Source: Bradyrhizobium lablabi (GTDB taxonomy: Bacteria; Pseudomonadota; Alphaproteobacteria; Rhizobiales; Xanthobacteraceae). From it: 64,000 nt of DNA. The notes beneath the pieces are model-generated. The model made no database searches and was not told the DNA's origin. It worked only from the letters and a program-made list of their open reading frames with translations. The stretch spans positions 372,001-436,000 of the forward strand of contig NZ_JAFCJK010000007.1 of NCBI RefSeq assembly GCF_018131005.1, read 5' to 3'. Position numbers and translations under genes: made by a program. Of the stretch, positions 44,763 to 53,634 are shown piece after piece (position 1 is the stretch's first letter; every line of letters starts with the position of its first letter).

Positions 44763-45895
44763 CGCACCCGCTCCAGGAACATGCTGACATGCGACGACAG
44801 CACGCCGCCGTCGCCATGCAGCAGCGCCACCGAGGCGTCGCGAACCTGACGGTTGCCGGCGCGTCCGGTCATCTGCAGATGGGTCTCGACCAGATGCGCC
44901 ATCGCCCCACCGACACCGCAATGGCCGTAGCTGAGAAGACCGCCATGAGTGTTCAGCGGCATTGCGCCGTTCCGGCTGAAATGGCCGGCGCGGACCCGCG
45001 CAGCCGCTTCGCCGCGCTTCGCGAGGCCCAAATCTTCCAGCAGCATCGCGAGCGTAATCGTAAAGCTGTCATAGACGGCAGCGTAGCGGATATCAGAAAT
45101 CGCGATGCCGGATGCCTGCTTCGCCCTGGCGATCGCAATCTCCGCGCCGAGTTCGCTCAATGCCGGTGCGGCGGTGACATGCTGATGGGTGTGCGCCTGC
45201 GCGCAGCCGCGCACGCGGACCCGCCTGTCGCTTGTGGCTTCCCGGCTGATCACGAACGCCGCGCCGCCGTCCGACACCGGGCAGCAATCGAGCAGCTTGA
45301 GCGGCACGGCCACCGGCTTCGACGCCATGACGTCGGCGACCGTGATCGGCTCATGGAACTGAGCGCCGGGATGCGTCAACGCGTGCTTGCGCATCAGGAC
45401 CGCGAACTCGGCAAGGTCTTCCTGCGTCACGCCGTACTCATGCATGTACCGCGTGGCAACGAGGCCGTAATAGGCCGGGATGGTCGGCCCCAGTGGCACC
45501 TCGTAGTCGGGATGGCCGACCTGGGCGAGCGCCTGGATCGAGGCGTCGCGGCTCTGCCCGGTGAGCCGGTTCTCACCGCCGACCACCAGCACATGCCGGA
45601 CCACTCCGGCATCGACGAGATGATGCGCCAGCATCGTCATTGCGAGTCCGGTAGCGCCGCCGACCTGCACTGCATGCGCATAAGCCGGGCGAATTCCGAA
45701 ATGCTCGGCGAACACGGTCGCCAGCATGATGTGCGGTGATACGGTCGAGTAGCCGCAGAGGATTCCGTTGATCTCGGAGCGCTTCAGCCCGGCGTCGGCA
45801 ATGGCCAGTTCGGCCGCGTTGCTCATCAGGTCGAGCGAGGACAAGCCGTCATGCTTGCCGTAGGACGTGAGGCCGACGCCGGTAACGAAGCTCAT
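44759..45895 (-). CDS. Thiolase-like (SCP-x/Ltp2-type) protein lacking the catalytic Cys
   Basis: 378 residues from ATG 45895, one base after the acyl-CoA dehydrogenase stop. The thiolase fold is clear, but where thiolases have ACATG this protein has G79-G80-A-T-G, so the nucleophilic Cys is a Gly. The C-terminal GHPIGATG block is changed to YGHCGVGGAMAHL, and YDSFTITLAML occupies the usual HDCF region. These changes are those expected of thiolase-fold aldolases such as Ltp2 that act with a DUF35 partner, which is encoded next. A retro-aldol step on a CoA ester is the best hypothesis; the substrate is unknown. Confidence 0.82.
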   Translation of the reverse strand: MSFVTGVGLTSYGKHDGLSSLDLMSNAAELAIADAGLKRSEINGILCGYSTVSPHIMLATVFAEHFGIRPAYAHAVQVGGATGLAMTMLAHHLVDAGVVRHVLVVGGENRLTGQSRDASIQALAQVGHPDYEVPLGPTIPAYYGLVATRYMHEYGVTQEDLAEFAVLMRKHALTHPGAQFHEPITVADVMASKPVAVPLKLLDCCPVSDGGAAFVISREATSDRRVRVRGCAQAHTHQHVTAAPALSELGAEIAIARAKQASGIAISDIRYAAVYDSFTITLAMLLEDLGLAKRGEAAARVRAGHFSRNGAMPLNTHGGLLSYGHCGVGGAMAHLVETHLQMTGRAGNRQVRDASVALLHGDGGVLSSHVSMFLERVR

Positions 45896-45896
45896 G

Positions 45897-47063
45897 TCAG
45901 TACGACTTCGGAAGGCCAAGCACCTTCTCACCGATGAAGCTGAGGATAAGCTGCGGGCTGATCGGCGCGATGCGCGGGATCAGCGATTCCCGCAAATAGC
46001 GCTCGACATGATATTCCTTGGCGTAGCCGAAGCCGCCATGGGTCATCACCGCCTGCTCGCAGGCATGGAAGCCGGCTTCGGCGGCGAGGTATTTCGCGGC
46101 GTTCGCGGCGGGGCCGCACGGCAGCCCCTGGTCGTATTGCCAGCCGGCGCGCAGCACCATCAGCCAGGCGGCTTCGAGCTCCATCCAGTTCCTGGCCAAC
46201 GGATGCTGGATCGCCTGGTTCATGCCGATCGGGCGGTTGAACACGATGCGGCCCTTCGCATAATCCGATGCCCGCTTCAATGCGATCTGGCCGAGCCCGA
46301 CAGCTTCGGCCGCGATCAGGATGCGCTCGGGGTTCATGCCGTGCAGGATATATTCGAAGCCGCGGCCTTCCTCGCCGATGCGGTCCTCGAGCGGGATCTC
46401 AAAGTTCTCGAAGAACAGCTCGTTGGAGTCGACAGGTTTGCGGCCCATCTTCTCGATCTCATGCACGGTGACGCGCTTACGGTCGAAATCGGTGTAGAAC
46501 AGGCTGAGGCCGTGGGTCGGGCTCCTCACCTCCTCCAGCGGCGTGGTACGCGCGAGCAGCAGGATCTTGTTGGCGACTTGCGCGGTCGAGATCCAGACCT
46601 TCTGGCCGTTGACGACGTACTTGTCGCCCTGGCGAACCGCGCGGGTCTTGAGCTGCGTGGTGTTGAGGCCGGTATTCGGCTCGGTCACCGCGAAGCAGGA
46701 TTTGTCGCGGCCGTCGATGATCGGCGGCAGCATGCGCCGGCACTGCTCGCTGGTGCCGAACACGACCACCGGATTGAGCCCGAACACATTCATGTGCACC
46801 GCCGACGCGCCGGACATGCCGGCGCCGGACTCCGCGATCGCGCGCATCATGATCGCGGCGTCTGTGATGCCGAGACCGGAGCCGCCATATTCCTCGGGGA
46901 TGCAGATGCCAAGCCAGCCGGCATCGGCCAGCGCGCGGTGGAAGTCGGCCGGGTAGCCGCCCTCCTTGTCTTTCTTCAGCCAGTAGGCATCGTCGAAGCG
47001 CGAGCAGATCTTTCCGATCGCGTCGCGGATCGATTCCTGATTGGCGGAAAGCGCGAAATCCAT
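45897..47063 (-). CDS. Acyl-CoA dehydrogenase family protein
   Basis: 388 residues. It has the FAD/substrate motif CFAVTEPNTGLNTTQLKTRA, NGQKVWISTAQVANK, and the arginine-rich MTHGGFGYAKEYHVERYLRE near the end. The usual C-terminal EGTNEI-type motif carrying the catalytic Glu is absent and reads IPRIAPISPQLILSFIGEKV, so the base must lie elsewhere or the reaction differs. It stands between a CoA-transferase gene (10-base gap) and the thiolase-like gene, suggesting alpha,beta-desaturation of a CoA ester made by the transferase. Confidence 0.87.
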   Translation of the reverse strand: MDFALSANQESIRDAIGKICSRFDDAYWLKKDKEGGYPADFHRALADAGWLGICIPEEYGGSGLGITDAAIMMRAIAESGAGMSGASAVHMNVFGLNPVVVFGTSEQCRRMLPPIIDGRDKSCFAVTEPNTGLNTTQLKTRAVRQGDKYVVNGQKVWISTAQVANKILLLARTTPLEEVRSPTHGLSLFYTDFDRKRVTVHEIEKMGRKPVDSNELFFENFEIPLEDRIGEEGRGFEYILHGMNPERILIAAEAVGLGQIALKRASDYAKGRIVFNRPIGMNQAIQHPLARNWMELEAAWLMVLRAGWQYDQGLPCGPAANAAKYLAAEAGFHACEQAVMTHGGFGYAKEYHVERYLRESLIPRIAPISPQLILSFIGEKVLGLPKSY

Positions 47064-47073
47064 CGATAGCGTC

Positions 47074-48276
47074 CTAGCTGTTGTGCGCGAGCCTGGTGAC
47101 GCCGTCGCGCACCATCACTGCGATCTCGTCGGCGGAAAACCCCGCCTCCCGCAAAATCTCCTCGCCGTGCTGGCCGAGCCGCGGCGCCAGCCGCTCCGGC
47201 TCCGCCTTCGTGTCAGACCAGCGCGCAGACACTTTCATGTTACGAATGCGGCCCTCGCTCGGGTGGTCGGTGACCGGGAAAACATCGGCGGCGGCTATGT
47301 GCGGATCCTCCAGCAGGCTCTCGAGGTCGTGCATCGGCATCACCGGCACGTCGGCCTTTTCGAGGATCTCGTTCCATGCGGCCGTGGTCCTGGTCTTCAG
47401 GATACGCGCGAGCTCTGCGTAGACCGCGTCGATGTTGGTCGCGCGGCCGGCGAAGGTTGCAAATTTCGGATCGGCGCGCAGATCGTCGCGGCCGGTGGCC
47501 TTGAAGAAGTTCTCCCACTGCTTGTCGTTGTAAACGATCACGCAAATGTAGCCGTCCGACGTCTTGTAGGGCCGCCGGTCGGGAGAGAGGTGGCGCGCAT
47601 AGCCGCCCTTGTCGAGCGGTGGATCGTAGGTCAGCCCGCCCATATGGTCGCCCATCACGAAACCCGCCATGGTCTCGAACATCGGAATGTCGACACGCTG
47701 GCCCTGTCCGGTCCTGTCGCGATGCACGAGGCTCGCGCAGATCGCGCCGACCGCGGTCAGGCCGACGATGCGATCGACCAGTGCATTCGGCACGTAACGG
47801 GGCACGCCGTCGCTCGTCTGCGCCATCAGTGCCGGCAATGCGGTCGCGCCCTGGATCAAATCGTCATAGGCGGGCTTGGCGGCATAGGGTCCGTCCTGGC
47901 CGAAGCCAAAGACGCCGGCATAGATCAGCCGCGGATTCATGTCGGAGACTACGTCATAGCCGAGTTGCAACCGCGCCATCGCCTGCGGGCGCACGTTGTA
48001 GACAAGCACGTCGGCCTTCGCGATCAACCGCAGCACGGCCTCGCGCCCTGCCGGCTTCTTCAGGTCGAGGCAGATCGATCGCTTGCTGCGATTGGTATTG
48101 AGGAACACCGGTCCCATGCCGGGATGCCGCGTCGGCCCGATCTGACGCGTCACGTCGCCATCGGGCGATTCCACCTTGATGACATCGGCGCCGTAGTCGC
48201 CGAGCATTTGCGTGGCGTAGGGTCCCATCAGCACGGTCGTCATGTCCACGACCTTGATGCCCTGTAGCGGTCCCAT
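47074..48276 (-). CDS. Class III (CaiB/BaiF) CoA-transferase
   Basis: 400 residues, family III CoA-transferase. It opens IKVVDMTTVLMGPYATQMLG, then YGADVIKVESPDGDVTRQIG and NRSKRSICLDLKKPAGREAV. The segment NALVDRIVGLTAVGAICASL carries the conserved Asp expected to form the acyl anhydride. It transfers CoA between carboxylic acids, or isomerises a CoA ester. It is first gene of the operon leading to the dehydrogenase, thiolase-like and DUF35 genes, so it probably activates the acid processed by them. Confidence 0.9.
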   Translation of the reverse strand: MGPLQGIKVVDMTTVLMGPYATQMLGDYGADVIKVESPDGDVTRQIGPTRHPGMGPVFLNTNRSKRSICLDLKKPAGREAVLRLIAKADVLVYNVRPQAMARLQLGYDVVSDMNPRLIYAGVFGFGQDGPYAAKPAYDDLIQGATALPALMAQTSDGVPRYVPNALVDRIVGLTAVGAICASLVHRDRTGQGQRVDIPMFETMAGFVMGDHMGGLTYDPPLDKGGYARHLSPDRRPYKTSDGYICVIVYNDKQWENFFKATGRDDLRADPKFATFAGRATNIDAVYAELARILKTRTTAAWNEILEKADVPVMPMHDLESLLEDPHIAAADVFPVTDHPSEGRIRNMKVSARWSDTKAEPERLAPRLGQHGEEILREAGFSADEIAVMVRDGVTRLAHNS

Positions 48277-48402
48277 CGTGCTGTTCGCTCCCGTGTATTC
48301 TGGTTAGCAACAACCTAGTAACGGGACGTCTTCGCCGAGATCAAGCTGCATCGGGCGTATGGGCGTATGCGCCGCGGCACAGCGCGACGCGGCTATCCGG
48401 AA

Positions 48403-48603
48403 CTATTCGCCCGACAGCGCATCGCGCGCGTTCAACAGCTTCTCCAGCTCTGCATTCTGCTGTTCGATGCGCGCGGAAATGCGTTCTTCGATCTCGGCGC
48501 CGGACGCGCCGGCGGCCTGCTCGATCAGTTGCCTGATGTTGTCCCGCAGGATTGCGATGCGATCGTTCAGTTCCCGCAGTGAGAGAGAGCTTTCGTATCC
48601 CAT
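48403..48603 (-). CDS. Small coiled-coil protein, conserved hypothetical
   Basis: 66 residues: LRELNDRIAILRDNIRQLIE, then EIEERISARIEQQNAELEKL. Heptad spacing of Leu/Ile through most of the chain indicates a coiled coil or helical hairpin. CTGGAGA lies nine bases before the ATG. It is cytoplasmic, with no signal or membrane helix. It sits alone between the CoA-transferase and thiolase genes on the same strand. I recall similar short proteins as hypotheticals in Bradyrhizobium. Function unknown. Confidence 0.65.
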   Translation of the reverse strand: MGYESSLSLRELNDRIAILRDNIRQLIEQAAGASGAEIEERISARIEQQNAELEKLLNARDALSGE

Positions 48604-48828
48604 GGCGCATTCTCCAGGGTGACGGACGCCGGCAAGGTTAACGCGGCCGGGGGCATCAGCCTATACCCCCCGCCGCTGCCCGTCACATGTGTGCAGCGCG
48701 GTGGCCGACACCTGCCTCGCCATCTCCCGCAGAACCGCCCGAAGATTGCGCCGAGATCGGGTCGTGCGCCGGCGCCTCAAGCTGCGCCCGCACCGCAAGC
48801 AATTCGGCGACGTCCCCCGAGCCCGCGA

Positions 48829-50004
48829 CTACTTCGCGGGCTCGAGGATCGAGACGTAATTGGCGACCGCGGCACCACCCATATTGAAGATGCCACCAAG
48901 CTGCGGGTTGTCGAGCTGCATGCCTTCGGGCGCCTGTCCCACGAGCTGCATCGCGGTCATGACATGCATCGAGACGCCGGTCGCGCCGATCGGATGGCCC
49001 TTGGCCTTCAACCCACCCGACGGATTGACCGGGAGCTTGCCGTCCTTCTGCGTCCAGCCTTCCTTGATGGCGCGCGCGCCCTGCCCCTTCGGCGTCAGGC
49101 CCATGGCTTCATACTCGATCAGCTCGGCGACTGTGAAGCAGTCATGGGTCTCGACAAAGGACAGATCGGACAGCTGCAGGCCGCCCTTCTGCAGCGCACG
49201 CTGCCAGGCCGTGGTGCAGCCCTCGAACTGCAGGATGTCGCGCTTCGACATCGGCAGGAAATCCTGCGCATGCGCGGTAGCACGGAAATTGACCGCCTTG
49301 CCCATGGTCTTCGCCGTCTCGGCGTCCGTCAGCACCAGTGCGGCGGCGCCATCCGACACCAGCGAGCAGTCAGTGCGCTTCAAGGGTCCCGCGACGTAGG
49401 GGTTCTTGTCGCTCTCCGAGCGACAGAACTCGAAACCGAAATCCTTGCGCATCTGCGCGTAGGGGTTGGCGACGCCGTTCTTGTGGTTCTTGGCGGCGAT
49501 CATCGCCAGCGCATCGGACTGATCGCCATATTTCTGGAAATAGCCCTGCGCAATCTTGCCGAACACGCCCGCGAAGCCGCCCGGCGTATCGCCGTCCTCG
49601 GGCAGATAGGACGCCTTCAACAGATTGCGGCCGATCTCCGGCCCCGGTGTCCGCGTCATCTGCTCGACGCCGACCACAAGAACGAACTTGGCAACGCCGC
49701 ACTCGATCGCGCGGATGCCCTGATGCACCGCGGCCGAACCGGTGGCGCAGGCGTTTTCGACACGCGTGGCCGGCTTGAAGCGGAGCTGCGGATCTGACTG
49801 CAGCACCAGCGACGCCGTGAAATCCTGCGGCGAGAAGCCGGCGTTGAAGTGGCCGAGCATGATCTCGTCGACATCGGCGGCGGAAATGCCGGCATCCGCA
49901 AGCGCCTCCGTTGCGACCTTCACCACGAGGCTCTCGACCGTCTCCGCGTCGAACTTGCCGAATGGCGTGTGCGCCCAACCCACAATGCTGGCTGTCATGG
50001 CCAT
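48829..50004 (-). CDS. Acetyl-CoA acetyltransferase (SCP-x-type thiolase)
   Basis: 391 residues. Unlike the thiolase-like protein at 44759, it keeps the nucleophile: VENACATGSAAVHQ with Cys86. VETHDCFTVAELIEYEAMGL and GGLKAKGHPIGATGVSMHVM hold the His and remaining active-site residues. SCP-x-like thiolases cleave 3-ketoacyl-CoA, often branched or sterol-derived. It begins 33 bases after the KDPG aldolase stop and may be read from the same transcript, though the function is unrelated to sugar acids. Confidence 0.9.
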   Translation of the reverse strand: MAMTASIVGWAHTPFGKFDAETVESLVVKVATEALADAGISAADVDEIMLGHFNAGFSPQDFTASLVLQSDPQLRFKPATRVENACATGSAAVHQGIRAIECGVAKFVLVVGVEQMTRTPGPEIGRNLLKASYLPEDGDTPGGFAGVFGKIAQGYFQKYGDQSDALAMIAAKNHKNGVANPYAQMRKDFGFEFCRSESDKNPYVAGPLKRTDCSLVSDGAAALVLTDAETAKTMGKAVNFRATAHAQDFLPMSKRDILQFEGCTTAWQRALQKGGLQLSDLSFVETHDCFTVAELIEYEAMGLTPKGQGARAIKEGWTQKDGKLPVNPSGGLKAKGHPIGATGVSMHVMTAMQLVGQAPEGMQLDNPQLGGIFNMGGAAVANYVSILEPAK

Positions 50005-50037
50005 TTCTCCCTTTTTGTGCTCGGAGAGCTGTGTAAC

Positions 50038-50694
50038 CTATCTGCAGGCAGCTTTCAGCGATTTCATCGACTGCGCGCACATGGCGGTTATGCCGGCCCA
50101 GTTGCCGGCGCGGATCTCGGACGCCGGGCACAGCCAGGACCCGCCGACCGCAAGGACGTTCGGCTCGGCGAGCCATGCCGCGGCATTGGTCTCGCCGATG
50201 CCGCCGGTCGGGCAGACCCTGACGTTCGGAAATGGCCCCGCCAGCGCCCGTAGTGCCTTGATACCGCCGGCCTGCTCGGCAGGGAAGAATTTGACGACCT
50301 CGAAGCCGTGCGCCAGCGCCTGCATCAATTCGGAGGCGGTGGCGATCCCCGGCGCGAACGGCAGCCGGCTCGAAGCCGCCGCCTGCAAGAGTTCCGGCGT
50401 CGCTCCCGGGCTGATGCCGAACCTGACGCCAAGCGCCTCGGCGCGCGCCAGGTCATCGCCGTTGAGGATCGTGCCGATCCCGACCATGGCGTCGGGTACC
50501 TCGGCCATGATCGCCCTCGCCGCATCGATCGCGACCGGGGTGCGCAGCGTCACCTCCAGGGTCCGCACTCCGCCGGCGACCAATGCCTTTGCGAGCGGCA
50601 CGGCGTCCGAGAGACGCTCGATGGTCAGTACCGGGATCACGACGGCCTGCCGGATCAGCTCGGCAATCTGGTCCTGCTTTGCTTTCGCTGTCAT
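50038..50694 (-). CDS. eda: 2-dehydro-3-deoxy-phosphogluconate (KDPG) aldolase
   Basis: 218 residues from ATG 50694, overlapping the kinase stop (ATGA). Class I aldolase residues are in place: Glu47 in LEVTLRTP, the Schiff-base Lys135 in VVKFFPAEQAGGIKAL, and FPNVRVCPTGGIGETN at the phosphate site. It splits KDPG (or KDPGal) into pyruvate and glyceraldehyde 3-phosphate. It follows the KDG kinase in the sugar-acid operon, completing an Entner-Doudoroff-type lower pathway. Stereochemical preference cannot be read. Confidence 0.93.
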   Translation of the reverse strand: MTAKAKQDQIAELIRQAVVIPVLTIERLSDAVPLAKALVAGGVRTLEVTLRTPVAIDAARAIMAEVPDAMVGIGTILNGDDLARAEALGVRFGISPGATPELLQAAASSRLPFAPGIATASELMQALAHGFEVVKFFPAEQAGGIKALRALAGPFPNVRVCPTGGIGETNAAAWLAEPNVLAVGGSWLCPASEIRAGNWAGITAMCAQSMKSLKAACR

Positions 50695-51653
50695 TGAGAG
50701 GCCTTGCGGAATGTTGTGGGCCGCTGCGCCCTCTTTGGCGGCATGGCGTAGCGAGGGATGATCGCGCCCGGATAGCACACCACGACGCCGGCCAGACGAT
50801 GGCCAGCGCGCGCCGCCTGTTCCGGGCTTGCGCCGTCGAGACGCCCGGCAAGATAGGCGGCGGCGAAGCTGTCGCCGGCCGCCGTGGTGTCAACCACGGG
50901 CTTGGTCAACGGCTCCGCCTTCACCTCGCCCGAACCGCCGGCATAGCGCAGCACGCATGCCGGATCGGAAAGCTTGAGCACGACCTCGGGGCTGGAGATG
51001 CCGGCGAGCAGCGCTGTGTTGCTCTCGCCCGGATAGAGCGGTGCAAGGTCTTCGGTTGACGCCAGCACGATATCGGCGCCTTCGAACGCGCTGCTGAAGA
51101 CATTGCGCGCGATGGCGAGGTCGGGCCAGCCGCGGGCGCGGAAATTGGTGTCGAACACAAAGCGTGTGCCCAACAGACGCGCGCGCCTGAGCGCCGCCAT
51201 CAGGCGCGTCCGTCCATCATCACTGAAGATCGAGAGCGTGATCGCCGAGAGATAGACGAGGTCATAAGTCGCAAGCGAGTTCAGGATGTCATCGGTCTCA
51301 GGCAAATCCATCAGGCTGCGAGCGGCGGCACTGTCGCGCCAGTGGAAGAAGCGCCGCTCGCCCTTGTCGTCGGTCTGGATCAGATAAAGCCCCGGCAGCT
51401 TGCCCGGCAGCCGCACGACGCGCTTGATGCCGATCCCTTCCGCGGCCCAGCCCGCGACCATCTCATCGCTCAGCGCGTCGTCGCCGAGCGCGGTGATGTA
51501 ATCGACGTCGACGCCGAGGCGCGACAGATAGACGGCTGTGTTGAGCGTGTCGCCGCCATAGCCGCGCGAATACAAGCCCCCGTTCTGGCCGCCCTGGGCC
51601 TGCCGAAGCTCGATCATGCACTCGCCGATGCAAGCAACCCGGGTCATTTTCAA
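50691..51653 (-). CDS. kdgK: PfkB-family sugar kinase, 2-keto-3-deoxygluconate kinase
   Basis: 320 residues, ribokinase fold. It has the N-terminal GGDTLNTAVYLSRLG substrate signature and the C-terminal VDTTAAGDSFAAAYLAGRLD holding the anion hole and catalytic Asp. The spacing and IGECMIEL opening match KdgK proteins, which phosphorylate 2-keto-3-deoxygluconate (or galactonate) with ATP. It is coupled to eda by a four-base overlap, which fixes the pathway position. It starts 24 bases after the DenD-like gene. Confidence 0.92.
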   Translation of the reverse strand: MKMTRVACIGECMIELRQAQGGQNGGLYSRGYGGDTLNTAVYLSRLGVDVDYITALGDDALSDEMVAGWAAEGIGIKRVVRLPGKLPGLYLIQTDDKGERRFFHWRDSAAARSLMDLPETDDILNSLATYDLVYLSAITLSIFSDDGRTRLMAALRRARLLGTRFVFDTNFRARGWPDLAIARNVFSSAFEGADIVLASTEDLAPLYPGESNTALLAGISSPEVVLKLSDPACVLRYAGGSGEVKAEPLTKPVVDTTAAGDSFAAAYLAGRLDGASPEQAARAGHRLAGVVVCYPGAIIPRYAMPPKRAQRPTTFRKASQ

Positions 51654-51677
51654 AGCCGCGCGAGCCCTGAGCGGCGC

Positions 51678-52664
51678 TTAGGCCACGAACTTGCCGCCGA
51701 GCTCGTCCTCGATGTGAATGCGGATAATGTCGTCGAACGTCTTCTCGGCGGTGGTGAAGCCGAGCTTGAGCGCACGATCGGTGACGAAATCGCGCGGCCA
51801 GCCCGAGACGATACCGATGATGGTCGGATCCGGCACCCGCTTGATGCGCGCCGTCACGTTCTTGCCGGCCACGCGGTCGAGCGCCGCGATCTGCTCGCCA
51901 ACGGTGACCGACAGCCCGGGCATGCTGAGATTGCGGCGCGGCCCCATCGCGTTGAGATCCATGCTGCCGGCATGGATCAGGAATCCGACGGCCGATTTCG
52001 GCGAAGCGTGCCAGTGCCGCACATCTTCGGAAACCGGCAGGATCGCCTCCTCGCCCGCCAAGGGTTCGCGGATGATGTTGGAGAAGAAGCCGGAAGCCGC
52101 CTTGTTCGGCTTGCCGGGCCGCACGCAAATCGTGGGCAGACGGATGCTGATGCCGTCGAGCAGGCCCTTGCGGGTGTAGTCGTTGATCAGGAGCTCGCAG
52201 ATCGATTTCTGCGTGCCATAGCTCGTCAGCGGCGTATGGAAGAACTCGTCGCCGATCTTCTCCGGGAACGGTGCGCCGAACACCGCGATCGAGGAAGTGA
52301 ACACCAGCCGCGGCTTGTAGTTCCCGCCGGCCGCACGGATCGCATCGATCAGATGCCGCGTGCCGTCGAGGTTGATGCGGTAACCCTTGTCGAATTCGGC
52401 CTCGGCCTCACCGGAGACGATTGCGGCGAGATGAAAGATCACGTCGGGCCGCTCGGAGATCAGAGGTGCCGCAGCGCCGGCATCGGCGAAATCGGAAGCG
52501 ATCACCTTGATCGGGATCTTGGCGTTGGCAGGCTTTTGCGGCTCGACCACGTCCTGCAACGTCATCATGCCGATGTCACGATCGCCCAGCCGCCCCTCGC
52601 GCAGCAAACGCTCCGTCAGCTTGCGGCCGACCATGCCGGCGGCACCGAGAACCAGAATGTGCAA
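51678..52664 (-). CDS. NAD-dependent epimerase/dehydratase family, DenD-like
   Basis: 328 residues, extended SDR. It has the Rossmann loop VLGAAGMVGRKLTERLL, FHLAAIVSGEAEAEFDKGY, and the YGTQKSICELLINDYTRKG active-site segment. The pattern is that of D-erythronate dehydrogenase (DenD), which oxidises C2 of a sugar acid. DenD normally works with a DUF1537 kinase and OtnC/OtnI, none of which is in this window, so a different acid or a uronate/aldose substrate is possible. It lies between the ABC permeases and kdgK in one operon. Confidence 0.83.
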   Translation of the reverse strand: MHILVLGAAGMVGRKLTERLLREGRLGDRDIGMMTLQDVVEPQKPANAKIPIKVIASDFADAGAAAPLISERPDVIFHLAAIVSGEAEAEFDKGYRINLDGTRHLIDAIRAAGGNYKPRLVFTSSIAVFGAPFPEKIGDEFFHTPLTSYGTQKSICELLINDYTRKGLLDGISIRLPTICVRPGKPNKAASGFFSNIIREPLAGEEAILPVSEDVRHWHASPKSAVGFLIHAGSMDLNAMGPRRNLSMPGLSVTVGEQIAALDRVAGKNVTARIKRVPDPTIIGIVSGWPRDFVTDRALKLGFTTAEKTFDDIIRIHIEDELGGKFVA

Positions 52665-52710
52665 GACCCAACTCCTCTTGACCTCGAATTCAGACGCGGG
52701 CCTTACGCGC

Positions 52711-53634
52711 TCACTCTTTCACGGCGCCCGTCATTGCCGAGACATAATGCTCGACGAAGAAAGCGTAAAGGATAACCAGCGGCAGCGAACCGCATAGCGC
52801 TCCTGCCATCAGCGAACCCCAGCGATAGATGTCGCCGTCGACGAATTCGTTGACGATGGCGACCGGCACCGTCTTGTTCGGGGTCGATTGCAGGAACGTC
52901 AGCGCGTAGATGAACTCGTTCCAGCACAGCGTGAAGCAGAAGATGAAGGCCGAGATCAACCCGGGAACGGCCAGCGGCAGCACGATCTTGATCAGGATTT
53001 GCCAGCGGCTCGCCCCGTCGATCAGGGCGCATTCCTCGAGCTCGAAGGGAATCGTCTTGAAATAACCCATCAACAGCCAGGTCGAGAACGGGATCAGGAT
53101 GGTCGGGTAGGTCAGGATCAGCGCTAACGGCGAGTCGAACAGACCGTATTGGAACACGACGGTGGCAAGCGGGATGAACAGGATCGACGGCGGCACGAGG
53201 TAAGCAAGGAAGATCAACCCGCCGACCAGGTTCGCGCCCTTGTAGCGCAGCCGTACGATCGCGTAGGCCGCGAGCACACTCGCGATGATCGAGAGGACGG
53301 TGGCGCCGATCGCCACATACATCGTGTTCCATAGCCAATGCGGATAGTAGCTTTCGAACAGGAGCTTGTGGATGTGCTTGAAGGTCGGGTTCCAAGTCCA
53401 GAACGGATTGAACTTGTCGAGGTCAAGCAACTGATCGTCGGGCTTGATGGCGGTCAGCGCCATCCAGTAGAACGGAAACAGCAGGATGACGACGATGATC
53501 GACAGCGGGAGATAGAGCGTCACGATCCGCCGCGGCACCGACTGCAGATAGCTCATGCCCTCGCTGTTATCGACAGGGGCCGGTGTCGACAGGATGGACT
53601 TGAGATCAACTTTCGAAGCAGGAAGGTCAGTCAT
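52711..53634 (-). CDS. Carbohydrate ABC transporter permease (MalG-like)
   Basis: 307 residues, about six membrane helices after a hydrophilic N-terminus. The EAA loop reads EECALIDGASRWQILIKIVL-P-LAVPGL, the contact site for the ATPase. It is the second permease of the operon and overlaps the first by eight bases. The set of ATPase, binding protein and two permeases forms a complete CUT1-type sugar importer. Substrate should be a sugar or sugar acid entering the downstream pathway. Confidence 0.92.
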   Translation of the reverse strand: MTDLPASKVDLKSILSTPAPVDNSEGMSYLQSVPRRIVTLYLPLSIIVVILLFPFYWMALTAIKPDDQLLDLDKFNPFWTWNPTFKHIHKLLFESYYPHWLWNTMYVAIGATVLSIIASVLAAYAIVRLRYKGANLVGGLIFLAYLVPPSILFIPLATVVFQYGLFDSPLALILTYPTILIPFSTWLLMGYFKTIPFELEECALIDGASRWQILIKIVLPLAVPGLISAFIFCFTLCWNEFIYALTFLQSTPNKTVPVAIVNEFVDGDIYRWGSLMAGALCGSLPLVILYAFFVEHYVSAMTGAVKE

